From IMG/VR virus record IMGVR_UViG_3300030099_002471, positions 1 to 25,580 of that record: a stretch of DNA of 25,580 nucleotides; one strand, given 5' to 3'. The position numbers and the translations under genes are program-made. A model generated the notes under the pieces. The model was not told the origin of the DNA. It did not search any database and saw nothing but the letters and a program-made list of their open reading frames with translations. The DNA comes from a virus. Each line of letters begins with the position of its first letter. Within the stretch, counting starts at the first letter, position 1. Positions 12,714 through 19,654 of the stretch are shown here, in pieces.

Positions 12714-15212
12714 ATGAGTTTTTACACAAATGTAGTTCGTTACGGAAATAATCTTCTTATACGAGAGGTGGTCAACGGTCAAAGAGTAAACTCAAAGTTG
12801 AAGTATAAACCAACTTTGTTTGTTCCAGTTGTTAAATCAACAAACTGGAAAACTCTTGATGACAAACATGTAACTCCTATGGAGTTCGGAAGTATAAAAG
12901 AATGTTCTGAGTGGTTGAAGTCTTATGAAGACCAGCCACATCTCATATACGGAAATACACAACACGCATATACTTACATCTCAACACAATATCCTAATCG
13001 TGTAAACTGGGATATGGATAAGATATTGATTATCACAATCGATATTGAGGTACAATGTGAAAATGGGTTTCCAGACCCACAGAAGGCTATCGAACCTATC
13101 CTATCAATCACAATCAAAAATCATCAAAACAAACGCATTATGGTTTGGGGTATAGGTGACTTTGTAAATCGTAGAGATGATGTTGCATATATCAAATGTA
13201 AAAACGAAGAAGACCTCATACATGAGTTTCTTACATTTTGGGAAAAGACACAACCAGATGTAATTACAGGCTGGAATACAGAGTTCTTTGATATTCCTTA
13301 TTTGTATAATCGTATTATGAAGTTTAGTGAGAAAGATGTAAAACGACTATCGCCTTGGGGTAATGTATATTCTAGAGATGTTTACACTATGGGAAGAACA
13401 CATCAGTTGATTGATATATCTGGTGTTGCACATTTAGATTATTTTGATTTGTATCGTAAGTTTACATACACAAGTCAAGAGAGTTATCGACTTGACCATA
13501 TTGCATTTGTAGAACTTGGTGAGAAGAAAGAAAGTAATCCTTACGAAACATTCAAAGATTGGTACACTAAAGATTATCAATCATTCATAGAATATAATAT
13601 TACAGATGTGGAGTTGGTAGACAGACTTGAAGATAAGATGAAGTTGATTGAACTTGCATTGACTATGGCTTATGAAGCAAAGGTGAATTACATAGATGTT
13701 CTTGGTTCTACAAAGTATTGGGATATTATAATATACAACTATCTTAAATCAAAGAACATTGTTATACCACAAAAACTACAATATAAAAAAGATAAAGATT
13801 TAGAAGGTGCGTATGTGAAAGACCCACAAGTTGGAATGCATAAGTGGGTGATGTCTTTTGACTTGAACTCTCTGTATCCTCATTTGATTATGCAATATAA
13901 TATATCACCAGAGACTTTAGTTTATAAACAGCCTATACCAAATATGAAAGTTGATAAACTACTACATAAAGAGTTTGATAGTTCTAAATTAAATAAACAT
14001 CATACTATGACACCAAACGGTGCTGTGTTTAGAACAGATAAAAAGGGTTTTCTTCCAGAACTTATGGAGAATATGTATAATGATAGAGTTAAATTTAAGA
14101 GAAAGATGTTGGAGGTTAAACAGGAATATGAAAATACTAAAAATCCAAAACTACTTAAAGATATTTCAAAATACAATAATATTCAGATGGCTAAAAAGAT
14201 TTCACTCAACTCTGCTTATGGTGCAATCGGTAATGCATACTTTAGGTATCATAATCATCTCATCGCTGAAGGTATTACTACAAGTGGTCAGCTTTCTATT
14301 CGTTGGATTGAGTCTGATATTAATCGGTATCTCAACGAGATTATGGGAACTGATAAGGAAGACTATGTTGTTGCAAGTGATACAGATTCGGTGTATATCA
14401 CATTTGACAGGTATGTTAATAAAATGTTTAAATCTGAATCAGACACTACAACAATCATCAACGCATTGGATAAATTTGCCAAAGAAACACTTGAACCTTT
14501 TATTGATAAGAGTTATCAAAATCTTGCTTCGTATCTGAACTGTCATTCTCAAAGAATGAATATGAAAAGAGAAGTGATTGCAGATAAAGGTATCTGGACT
14601 GCAAAGAAAAGATATATTTTAAATGCATGGGATATCGAAGGTGTTCGATATAAAGAACCGTCACTTAAAATTATGGGTATCGAGGCTGTCAAGAGTTCAA
14701 CTCCTGCTCCTTGTAGAGAAAAAATTAAAGATGCACTAAAAATAATTATGTCTGGTGATGAGAAAATGCTAAATACCTTTATACAAGAGTTTAGGAAAGA
14801 GTTTATGAGTTTACCACCAGAGAGTATTGCATATCCAAGAAGTGTAAATGGATTAAGAAAATGGAGTGACAGTGCAAATCTTTTTAAGAAGGGAACACCT
14901 ATTCATGTGAAAGGTGCATTGGTATATAATCACTTAGTCAAAAAAGAAAAGTTAGGTAAGAAGTATCCATATATCAACGAGGGTGATAAGATTAAGTTTC
15001 TACATCTTAGATTACCAAACAAGTATCAGTCTACAGCTATAACCTTTATAACAAAGTTACCAAGAGAACTTGACTTTCACTCAATAATAGACTATGATAT
15101 ACAGTATGAGAAGAGTTTTATTGAACCACTTAAATTTATCACAGATAAGATACTGTGGAAAATAGACAAAAGTTATGGAACACAAGCAACACTTGAGGAT
15201 TTCTTTGCATGA
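12714..15212 (+). CDS. 43: Replicative DNA polymerase gp43 (family B)
   Basis: The 832-residue family B polymerase has the 3'-5' exonuclease motifs: Exo I DIE at 110-112, Exo II TGWNTEFFDIPYL, and Exo III YNITDVELV. The polymerase motifs are A, DLNSLYP from D383; B, KKISLNSAYGAIGN; and C, SDTDS with D556 and D558. It copies the phage genome with clamp gp45 and loader gp44/62. I chose the MSFYTNVVRYGN start at 12714, as in marine T4-like relatives. An in-frame ATG at 12672 would add 14 residues but lies in the terminator stem. The usual SD is absent and the predicted transcript begins at the start codon. The stop overlaps the methyltransferase start in ATGA. Confidence 0.97.
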   Translation: MSFYTNVVRYGNNLLIREVVNGQRVNSKLKYKPTLFVPVVKSTNWKTLDDKHVTPMEFGSIKECSEWLKSYEDQPHLIYGNTQHAYTYISTQYPNRVNWDMDKILIITIDIEVQCENGFPDPQKAIEPILSITIKNHQNKRIMVWGIGDFVNRRDDVAYIKCKNEEDLIHEFLTFWEKTQPDVITGWNTEFFDIPYLYNRIMKFSEKDVKRLSPWGNVYSRDVYTMGRTHQLIDISGVAHLDYFDLYRKFTYTSQESYRLDHIAFVELGEKKESNPYETFKDWYTKDYQSFIEYNITDVELVDRLEDKMKLIELALTMAYEAKVNYIDVLGSTKYWDIIIYNYLKSKNIVIPQKLQYKKDKDLEGAYVKDPQVGMHKWVMSFDLNSLYPHLIMQYNISPETLVYKQPIPNMKVDKLLHKEFDSSKLNKHHTMTPNGAVFRTDKKGFLPELMENMYNDRVKFKRKMLEVKQEYENTKNPKLLKDISKYNNIQMAKKISLNSAYGAIGNAYFRYHNHLIAEGITTSGQLSIRWIESDINRYLNEIMGTDKEDYVVASDTDSVYITFDRYVNKMFKSESDTTTIINALDKFAKETLEPFIDKSYQNLASYLNCHSQRMNMKREVIADKGIWTAKKRYILNAWDIEGVRYKEPSLKIMGIEAVKSSTPAPCREKIKDALKIIMSGDEKMLNTFIQEFRKEFMSLPPESIAYPRSVNGLRKWSDSANLFKKGTPIHVKGALVYNHLVKKEKLGKKYPYINEGDKIKFLHLRLPNKYQSTAITFITKLPRELDFHSIIDYDIQYEKSFIEPLKFITDKILWKIDKSYGTQATLEDFFA

Positions 15213-16414
15213 AATATTTTAGATATACATTAGATGATTTAGAAAAGTCTGCGAATCGTAAGTTATTTACTTACATATCTTTCTTTGCAGGCGGTGGTGG
15301 TTCATCTGCTGGTTACAAACTAGCTGGTGGTGATTGTAAGTTCGTGAATGAGTTTCAACAAGTTGCAGTAGACACTTATCTTGCAAACTGGCCTAACACT
15401 CCACACATCTGTGGTGATATAAAAAATGTAACAGGCAAACAGGTTATGGAGATAACAGGTATTCAAGAAGGTGAGTTAGATATTCTTGATGCAAGTCCAC
15501 CTTGTCCTCCGTTTAGTATGTCTGGTACAAAACAAAAAGGTTGGGGTCAAGAGAAAACTGCGTATGGTATGAAACAAAAGAATATTGAAGACTTGACTTG
15601 GGAAGTGATTAGAATAGCTGGTGAGATGAAACCAAAGGTTATTATCTGTGAGAATGTAAAAGGTTTGACTATGAGTTACGCAGTTGAACATTTGAATAGA
15701 ATGATTGCAGACTTTGAGAAAGAGGGTTATACAACCACATACAAAGTTCTTAAAGGTCACGAACAAGGTGTGCCACAGAAAAGAGAAAGAGTGTTTATTG
15801 TATCAATACGAAATGATGTAATGGACGATATAGGTATGCCGTTTATGTGTGTTAATAATATCTTTCCAGAACCAGAGAAAGAGTTTGCAACAATACAAGA
15901 TGCGATTGGTGATTTGAAACAAGACAATGAAAATGCAAGTGAAGCACATGAGTTGGTTGAAGCCATGAAAAGAGGTGCAAAGTGGAAGTGGTTAAAAAGA
16001 TTACCAAAGAATCCAGATAGAGTTGTATCTGTTGGAGATGATGTGGTCGGGCCTTGGTATGATAAGGTGATTGCACATAGAAAGAAATGGGGTAAATCTA
16101 TTCCAGATAGGAAAAGTTCTTTTTATCAGTCAAGAAGAGTTCCTTATAATCAAGCATCTCACACACTATCAGAACAAGGATTACAAACAAGTCTTGCAGT
16201 GCATTTACACCCAGAGGAAGACAGAGTATTCACTACAAAAGAGTCTGCAAGAATAATGACACTACCAGATGATTATAAATTGACTGGCACACTAAATCAA
16301 CAACTTGCAAGAATTGGTTTGATGGTTGCACCAATCTGTATGAAACAGCTTGCAGATGAAATATATAAACAAGTATTGGAGCCGTATAATGAAGTACATA
16401 AATCTAAAAACTGA
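15209..16414 (+). CDS. dcm: DNA C5-cytosine methyltransferase
   Basis: The 401-residue protein has the ordered motifs of C5-cytosine methyltransferases. Motif I is FFAGGGGSSAG from residue 25, with SAM-binding glycines. Motif IV is ASPPCPPFSMSG with catalytic C99. Motif VI is CENVKGL with E148. Motif VIII is QKRERVFIV from 190. A target-recognition region lies at about 235-310, and the C-terminal motifs include SHTLSEQG and RIMTLPDDYKLTG. It would turn cytosine into 5-methylcytosine in DNA. It is coupled by a 4-nt overlap to gp43 and by a 26-nt overlap to a TET/JBP-like oxygenase, so it likely makes the substrate for that enzyme. No restriction endonuclease is nearby. The recognition sequence cannot be predicted here. 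Confidence 0.93.
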   Translation: MKYFRYTLDDLEKSANRKLFTYISFFAGGGGSSAGYKLAGGDCKFVNEFQQVAVDTYLANWPNTPHICGDIKNVTGKQVMEITGIQEGELDILDASPPCPPFSMSGTKQKGWGQEKTAYGMKQKNIEDLTWEVIRIAGEMKPKVIICENVKGLTMSYAVEHLNRMIADFEKEGYTTTYKVLKGHEQGVPQKRERVFIVSIRNDVMDDIGMPFMCVNNIFPEPEKEFATIQDAIGDLKQDNENASEAHELVEAMKRGAKWKWLKRLPKNPDRVVSVGDDVVGPWYDKVIAHRKKWGKSIPDRKSSFYQSRRVPYNQASHTLSEQGLQTSLAVHLHPEEDRVFTTKESARIMTLPDDYKLTGTLNQQLARIGLMVAPICMKQLADEIYKQVLEPYNEVHKSKN

Positions 16415-17357
16415 TTTAGGTAAGAAAGAGACCTTTGAGAAATGGAATGGTAAGTTTCCAGATGAAACTTCCTATGACCAAGTCATTCGTGTAACAGAGG
16501 ACACTGCAATTATGAAACCTATTGTATCTCTTGACGGTTCTGATGTCCCTCTTGCATATGTGATTACAAACGCATATCCAGATGACAAAGTAAGAAATAC
16601 TTTGATGAGTATAGAAGATGTATCTACAATGCGTGGTAATTGTTCTGGCCCCATTGATAAAGAAGAGATGAAGAAAAAAGGATTGATAGAAGGTGAACAT
16701 TATAAGTTAAGGTCATCTAATACATATCAAGTTAGAACTAAGAGTGGTGGTTGGGGTATGATTGCATACGCAAATGAAATACACTCTGTGATGATTGGAT
16801 ATAAAAGAGGACGATTTACAGGTGCAATAGATTCTTCTGGTTGGGTTAAAGATAACCCAGATAGATTTGAGAAACTCAAAGATATATCAAAGTATAATGA
16901 ACTTGCATTTGCAAAAGCAAATAACGATATCTATGCAAGACAAAAGATTTTTGCAGAAAGTTTTGTTGAACCACAACATAGAATGGGTATCTTTACAACT
17001 TACTCTGCAAATCGTTATCACTCTGGTCAATCAAGTAAAATGTCTTTTCATGTAGATAGTGGTGATACAGAGATGGGTTTAACAACTATGTGTGTTTTCA
17101 GACAGGGTGACTATGATGGTGCATTTCTTACATTTCCAAGATACAAGGTTGCTATTGACGCACCTGATAATTCCGTAGTGATTGCAGATAGTTTAGAGGT
17201 ACATGGTGTTACAGAGATAAGTGGTAATGGTGAAAGGTTTAGTTGTGTTGCATATATGGATTCAAGGTTGGCTACGAAGGGTGTAGCTGGTAAGAGTGAA
17301 AAACTAATAGGTAAATATGCAAAGAAACAAATCGGAAATTTAGAGGATTTTATATGA
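16389..17357 (+). CDS. TET/JBP-like 2OG-Fe(II) dioxygenase (predicted 5-methylcytosine hydroxylase)
   Basis: The 322-residue protein has a TET/JBP-type core. NRYHSGQSSKMSFHVDSGD holds the H221-x-D223 iron motif. GLTTMCVFRQGDYDGAFLTFP and KVAIDAPDNSVVIADS are the beta strands leading to distal H272 in LEVHGVTE, and GERFSCVAYM contains the 2OG-binding R283. The 'FRxGxYxGAxLxFPxYxVAIDxxxxxxxxxDSxxxHG' spacing is that of phage TET/JBP enzymes, which oxidise 5-methylpyrimidines in DNA. Placed directly after a C5-cytosine methyltransferase, the likely substrate is 5mC, giving 5hmC. I chose ATG 16389 (GGAG 7 nt upstream); a start 39 nt earlier is possible. The stop overlaps the glycosyltransferase start by 4 nt. 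Product and specificity are inferred, not shown. Confidence 0.8.
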   Translation: MKYINLKTDLGKKETFEKWNGKFPDETSYDQVIRVTEDTAIMKPIVSLDGSDVPLAYVITNAYPDDKVRNTLMSIEDVSTMRGNCSGPIDKEEMKKKGLIEGEHYKLRSSNTYQVRTKSGGWGMIAYANEIHSVMIGYKRGRFTGAIDSSGWVKDNPDRFEKLKDISKYNELAFAKANNDIYARQKIFAESFVEPQHRMGIFTTYSANRYHSGQSSKMSFHVDSGDTEMGLTTMCVFRQGDYDGAFLTFPRYKVAIDAPDNSVVIADSLEVHGVTEISGNGERFSCVAYMDSRLATKGVAGKSEKLIGKYAKKQIGNLEDFI

Positions 17358-18613
17358 AAATTTTGATTGGTAAATTTGGAAAATCTATAAACTTTGAACC
17401 CACACAATGGGGAATGGTTGGTGGGGATAGTGAGAGTGCTATCTTTGCACAATCTATCGCACATTTATACCCAAACGATACATTTTACTTAGTGAGTAGA
17501 AACAATTTTTCAAAACTACCAATAGGAACTCAACTAAAAATAAATAAAAACAATAATCTGATTGATTGTTGGAAAGATTATGATAAATCAATTAATAAAC
17601 AAGATTGGCTTATAAATTACTTTAAAGATATAAAAATAGATTTTGGTATATTATATGCTGGATTATCTGGTTCATCTACGATAGAAAATTATATGTATTT
17701 GAAAAATGGAGAATATGCAAAACCATTATCGTCATCTAAAAACTACACTGGTATTATTACAAAATTTTTAAATGAATCACAAATACCTTATATGGAAATA
17801 GGAGAGGATAGTCGTTTCTTTCCATTAGTTGCAAGAGACTTGTATAATAGGTCAAAAAGAATACTAGGTGAGAAAGAAGATGTTAAGTCATGTAAACACA
17901 TTACATCACAAAGCAACCAAGAACTAATTACCACAGATATAAAGGTTTCAAATGTTGACCACTCATGTATGTTTTTGATGAGTGAAGATAAATCTAAGTT
18001 GCTCAAAAAACCTAATGATAGAAAATCAAAATTAAATTTGTTCATGCACTGCACAGCCTCCCACAATAAATATTATCCAGAAACTTTTTCTATAATTAAA
18101 GATTATGTTTTAGACCAATTTCCAGACACCATGATTTATGGTAAGTGGGAAAAAGAATTACCGAATGTAAAAGAAGTGCCTATGATAGATTTACTTGATG
18201 TGTTATATGACACAAAGTACACTTTAACTATTGGTGGTTCTAATAACTATCCTACAGCTAGTAAGTTTTGGAAAATGTTAATATTTGGTATTATACCATT
18301 TAGTTATAAAAAATTAGACATTGAAAAATTTAATATTCCAGAGTTTTTGTATGTAAAAAATCCAGAGGAATTAAAAAGTAAAATTGATTACTTAGAAAAT
18401 AATAAGTCAAAGTATCTTGAGATTTGGAATACTTTGCAAAATTTAATTTTAAAAGAAGACCTTTGGAACGGAAACCACTTCTTTAATAATATAGAAAAAT
18501 GGGTTAAAAAAGATTTAGGTTTTACCATGAACAGAATTGGAAATATAACTTATAAAACAAGTTCTCTTTTTGTTAAAGAAAATTTAAATACATTAGATGC
18601 ATTTATGACTTGA
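17354..18613 (+). CDS. GT-B-fold glycosyltransferase-like protein (predicted DNA glycosyltransferase)
   Basis: The 419-residue protein starts MKILIGKFGK, a Rossmann strand, with GGDSES near the N-terminus. Its second half reads like a GT-B nucleotide-sugar domain: LNLFMHCTASHNKYYPETF, FPDTMIYGKWEKELPNVKEV, LLDVLYDTKYTLTIGGSNNY, KFWKMLIFGIIPF, then EFLYVKNPEELKSKIDYLENN. The order (a 'GxW' strand, a 'Y..TLTIGGS' strand, a 'FWKML..GIIPF' helix, a 'yVkn.eEL' end) parallels the donor half of T4 alpha/beta-glucosyltransferases. The sequence is too divergent to align by eye over the full length. In an operon with a C5-MTase and a TET-like enzyme, the expected role is to attach a sugar to 5-hydroxymethylcytosine. 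It is more AT-rich than gp43. Its stop codon lies inside the -35 box of the next promoter. Confidence 0.6.
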   Translation: MKILIGKFGKSINFEPTQWGMVGGDSESAIFAQSIAHLYPNDTFYLVSRNNFSKLPIGTQLKINKNNNLIDCWKDYDKSINKQDWLINYFKDIKIDFGILYAGLSGSSTIENYMYLKNGEYAKPLSSSKNYTGIITKFLNESQIPYMEIGEDSRFFPLVARDLYNRSKRILGEKEDVKSCKHITSQSNQELITTDIKVSNVDHSCMFLMSEDKSKLLKKPNDRKSKLNLFMHCTASHNKYYPETFSIIKDYVLDQFPDTMIYGKWEKELPNVKEVPMIDLLDVLYDTKYTLTIGGSNNYPTASKFWKMLIFGIIPFSYKKLDIEKFNIPEFLYVKNPEELKSKIDYLENNKSKYLEIWNTLQNLILKEDLWNGNHFFNNIEKWVKKDLGFTMNRIGNITYKTSSLFVKENLNTLDAFMT

Positions 18614-18658
18614 CAAATACACCAAAGTTTGGTACTATAATAGTATAAGTGATTCGTT
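18607..18658 (+). promoter_or_regulatory. sigma70-type promoter with palindromic operator, copy 2
   Basis: TTGACA (18610-18615) and TACTAT (18633-18638) are 17 nt apart. A perfect inverted repeat, ACCAAA-G-TTTGGT (18621-18633), fills the spacer, centred at the same distance from the -35 box as in copy 1 at 3598-3649. The glycosyltransferase stop TGA (18611-18613) is part of the -35 box. Confidence 0.75.
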
Positions 18659-18678
18659 AATATAACAGAGAGGTAAAT

Positions 18679-19068
18679 ATGACAAGAGTAACAAAACAAT
18701 TCACAGATGTGATGGACGGAGTTAATAATTTAATTAAGGCCATCAAGGCAGATTATTGTAATAGGACAAGTTATGATGGTTCTAAGACAAAGACAGATGT
18801 AATGTTAGAAATGGAAGAGAGGTTCAAAAATGGAATTGAGATTAGGAGTGGACAAAAATACATTGGTATATACACTTCGTCAGGTAATCAATCTTCAATC
18901 TGGGGTGGTGTCGCAAAAAAAGATAGTGCCTGTGGTAGAGTGAAAAAGGGTGATATCTTGAAAGCTGCTGGTTACGGTGCATATACATTGGTCGGTGCTG
19001 GTAGAAGAGGTAATGTCTTAGAAGGTAACTATTCAGTTTCTTGGACTGGCGCTAACTACTTAATATAG
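18679..19068 (+). CDS. Hypothetical basic phage protein
   Basis: The 129-residue protein is not recognised. The N-terminal 60 residues look helical (TRVTKQFTDVMDGVNNLIKAIKADYCN, read in parts). The rest is Gly/Ser/Tyr-rich and probably beta: KYIGIYTSSGNQSSIWGGVAKK, GDILKAAGYGAYTLVGAG. The N-terminal helix, TSYDGSKTKTDVMLEMEERF and IRSGQKYIGIY suggest a small folded nucleic-acid or structural protein, without firm evidence. It is the first gene behind the operator-type promoter at 18610 and has a GAGAGG ribosome site. The downstream lipoprotein gene follows after 10 nt, so the three small genes to 19439 share a transcript. Confidence 0.65.
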   Translation: MTRVTKQFTDVMDGVNNLIKAIKADYCNRTSYDGSKTKTDVMLEMEERFKNGIEIRSGQKYIGIYTSSGNQSSIWGGVAKKDSACGRVKKGDILKAAGYGAYTLVGAGRRGNVLEGNYSVSWTGANYLI

Positions 19069-19078
19069 AGAGGTGAAT

Positions 19079-19282
19079 ATGATTAAAATTATATCAATAT
19101 TATTATCAGTAACTTTTGTAGCAGGGTGCTCAACAGTTGCTGGTGTGGGTCAAGATGTCCAAGACATTGCGAATTGGGGTCGAAATAAACTCATTGAACA
19201 ATCTAATAAAGAAGAGATAATTCAAGATGAGTTAACCGAAGAAGAACTAATTGTAAATAGTGATGTAGAGTGGGAAGATTAA
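19079..19282 (+). CDS. Small lipoprotein, entericidin-like
   Basis: The 67-residue protein begins MIKIISILLSVTFVAGC, a short lipoprotein signal with lipobox VAGC and lipidated Cys at residue 17. The next stretch STVAGVGQDVQDIANWGRNKL resembles the entericidin A/B family, in which C-x-T-x-x-G-x-G-x-D follows the lipobox. The C-terminus is an acidic tail (EEIIQDELTEEELIV). Entericidins are tiny membrane lipoproteins linked to cell death and envelope stress in bacteria. A phage copy could act on the envelope, for example in lysis or exclusion, but this is inference. ATG 19079 is preceded by AGAGAGG; a GTG two codons upstream is less likely. Confidence 0.72.
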   Translation: MIKIISILLSVTFVAGCSTVAGVGQDVQDIANWGRNKLIEQSNKEEIIQDELTEEELIVNSDVEWED

Positions 19283-19283
19283 C

Positions 19284-19439
19284 ATGTGGATATTTACAAT
19301 AGGTTTATTTACAGTATGTTTAGGAATTGGTATAGAATCCCTAGCCATATCTTTCTTAGTTTCATTCTTTGGATTAATGACCATGATAGGTGGGGTTGTC
19401 TACATGGTTATGACAGATAGTGAGTATTTGGATTTATGA
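19284..19439 (+). CDS. 51-residue membrane peptide
   Basis: A short frame from ATG 19284 to TGA 19437-19439 begins 1 nt after the lipoprotein stop. It encodes MWIFTIGLFTVCLGIGIESL, then AISFLVSFFGLMTMIGGVVYMV, and ends MTDSEYLDL. These are two hydrophobic segments separated by a single Glu (or one long hairpin) with an acidic tail, so an inner-membrane peptide is likely. Only a weak GGGAAG precedes the start, so translation is probably coupled to the lipoprotein gene. Small hydrophobic phage proteins next to envelope genes can be holin- or spanin-like, but nothing here proves that. Confidence 0.6.
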   Translation: MWIFTIGLFTVCLGIGIESLAISFLVSFFGLMTMIGGVVYMVMTDSEYLDL

Positions 19440-19491
19440 GATTCGATTTGCATAGCACCTCTCAACCTCATCACAAAAAGCTATGCGAATC
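19440..19491 (+). ncRNA. hairpin with loop complementary to phage Shine-Dalgarno sites (candidate regulatory RNA)
   Basis: GATTCG (19440-19445) pairs with CGAATC (19486-19491), and CATAGC (19451-19456) with GCTATG (19480-19485), separated by a 5-nt bulge. The 23-nt loop (19457-19479) contains ACCTCTC and ACCTCAT. These are complementary to the GAGAGGT and ATGAGGT sites used by many genes in this window. It lies in the 3' region of the 18679-19439 transcript, which would end at the terminator at 19571. Its expression as an RNA is unproven. Confidence 0.4.
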
Positions 19492-19510
19492 GGTGCCTAA
19501 TGATTCGGTG
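19487..19510. repeat. imperfect direct repeat GAWTCGGTG
   Basis: GAATCGGTG (19487-19495) is followed six bases later by GATTCGGTG (19502-19510), differing at one base. Together with GATTCG at 19440 it gives three related blocks in one gap. They could be binding sites or parts of alternative RNA pairings, for example GCACC (19455-19459) with GGTGC (19492-19496). The rest of the gap to 19570 shows only AT-rich DNA. Confidence 0.5.
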
Positions 19511-19570
19511 ATTATAAGGTGATGTACAATTTTACATAATGTGTAAGTCATTGTTATTATTAGGTTTTTT

Positions 19571-19598
19571 AGGGGGAGTTGACAAACTCCCCCTTTTT
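19571..19598 (+). terminator. hairpin terminator with embedded -35 box
   Basis: AGGGGGAGTT (19571-19580) pairs perfectly with AACTCCCCCT (19585-19594), a 10-bp stem with loop GACA, followed by T's (19594-19598). It is a strong intrinsic terminator for the preceding small-gene transcript. TTGACA (19579-19584) inside it is the -35 box of the next promoter. Confidence 0.82.
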
Positions 19599-19606
19599 GT
19601 TATAAT
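19579..19606 (+). promoter_or_regulatory. consensus promoter for the small-gene cluster
   Basis: TTGACA (19579-19584) and TATAAT (19601-19606) are 16 nt apart. The predicted start of transcription, 7 nt past the -10, is 19613, an ATG in frame with the next gene. A second start with a good ribosome site lies at 19655. Confidence 0.78.
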
Positions 19607-19654
19607 AATAGTATGAGTAAAGAGATTGATAACAAAAACAAAAGAGAGGTTGAT

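Noticed and set aside
14020-14538. 172-codon frame inside gp43
   Set aside because: It runs in another frame through the polymerase core (motifs A to C region). Its product is an Ile/Leu-rich shadow with no domain.
15209-16414. Restriction-modification system around the C5-methyltransferase
   Set aside because: No endonuclease gene is adjacent; the neighbours are a polymerase and a TET-like oxygenase, so modification of phage DNA is the better reading.
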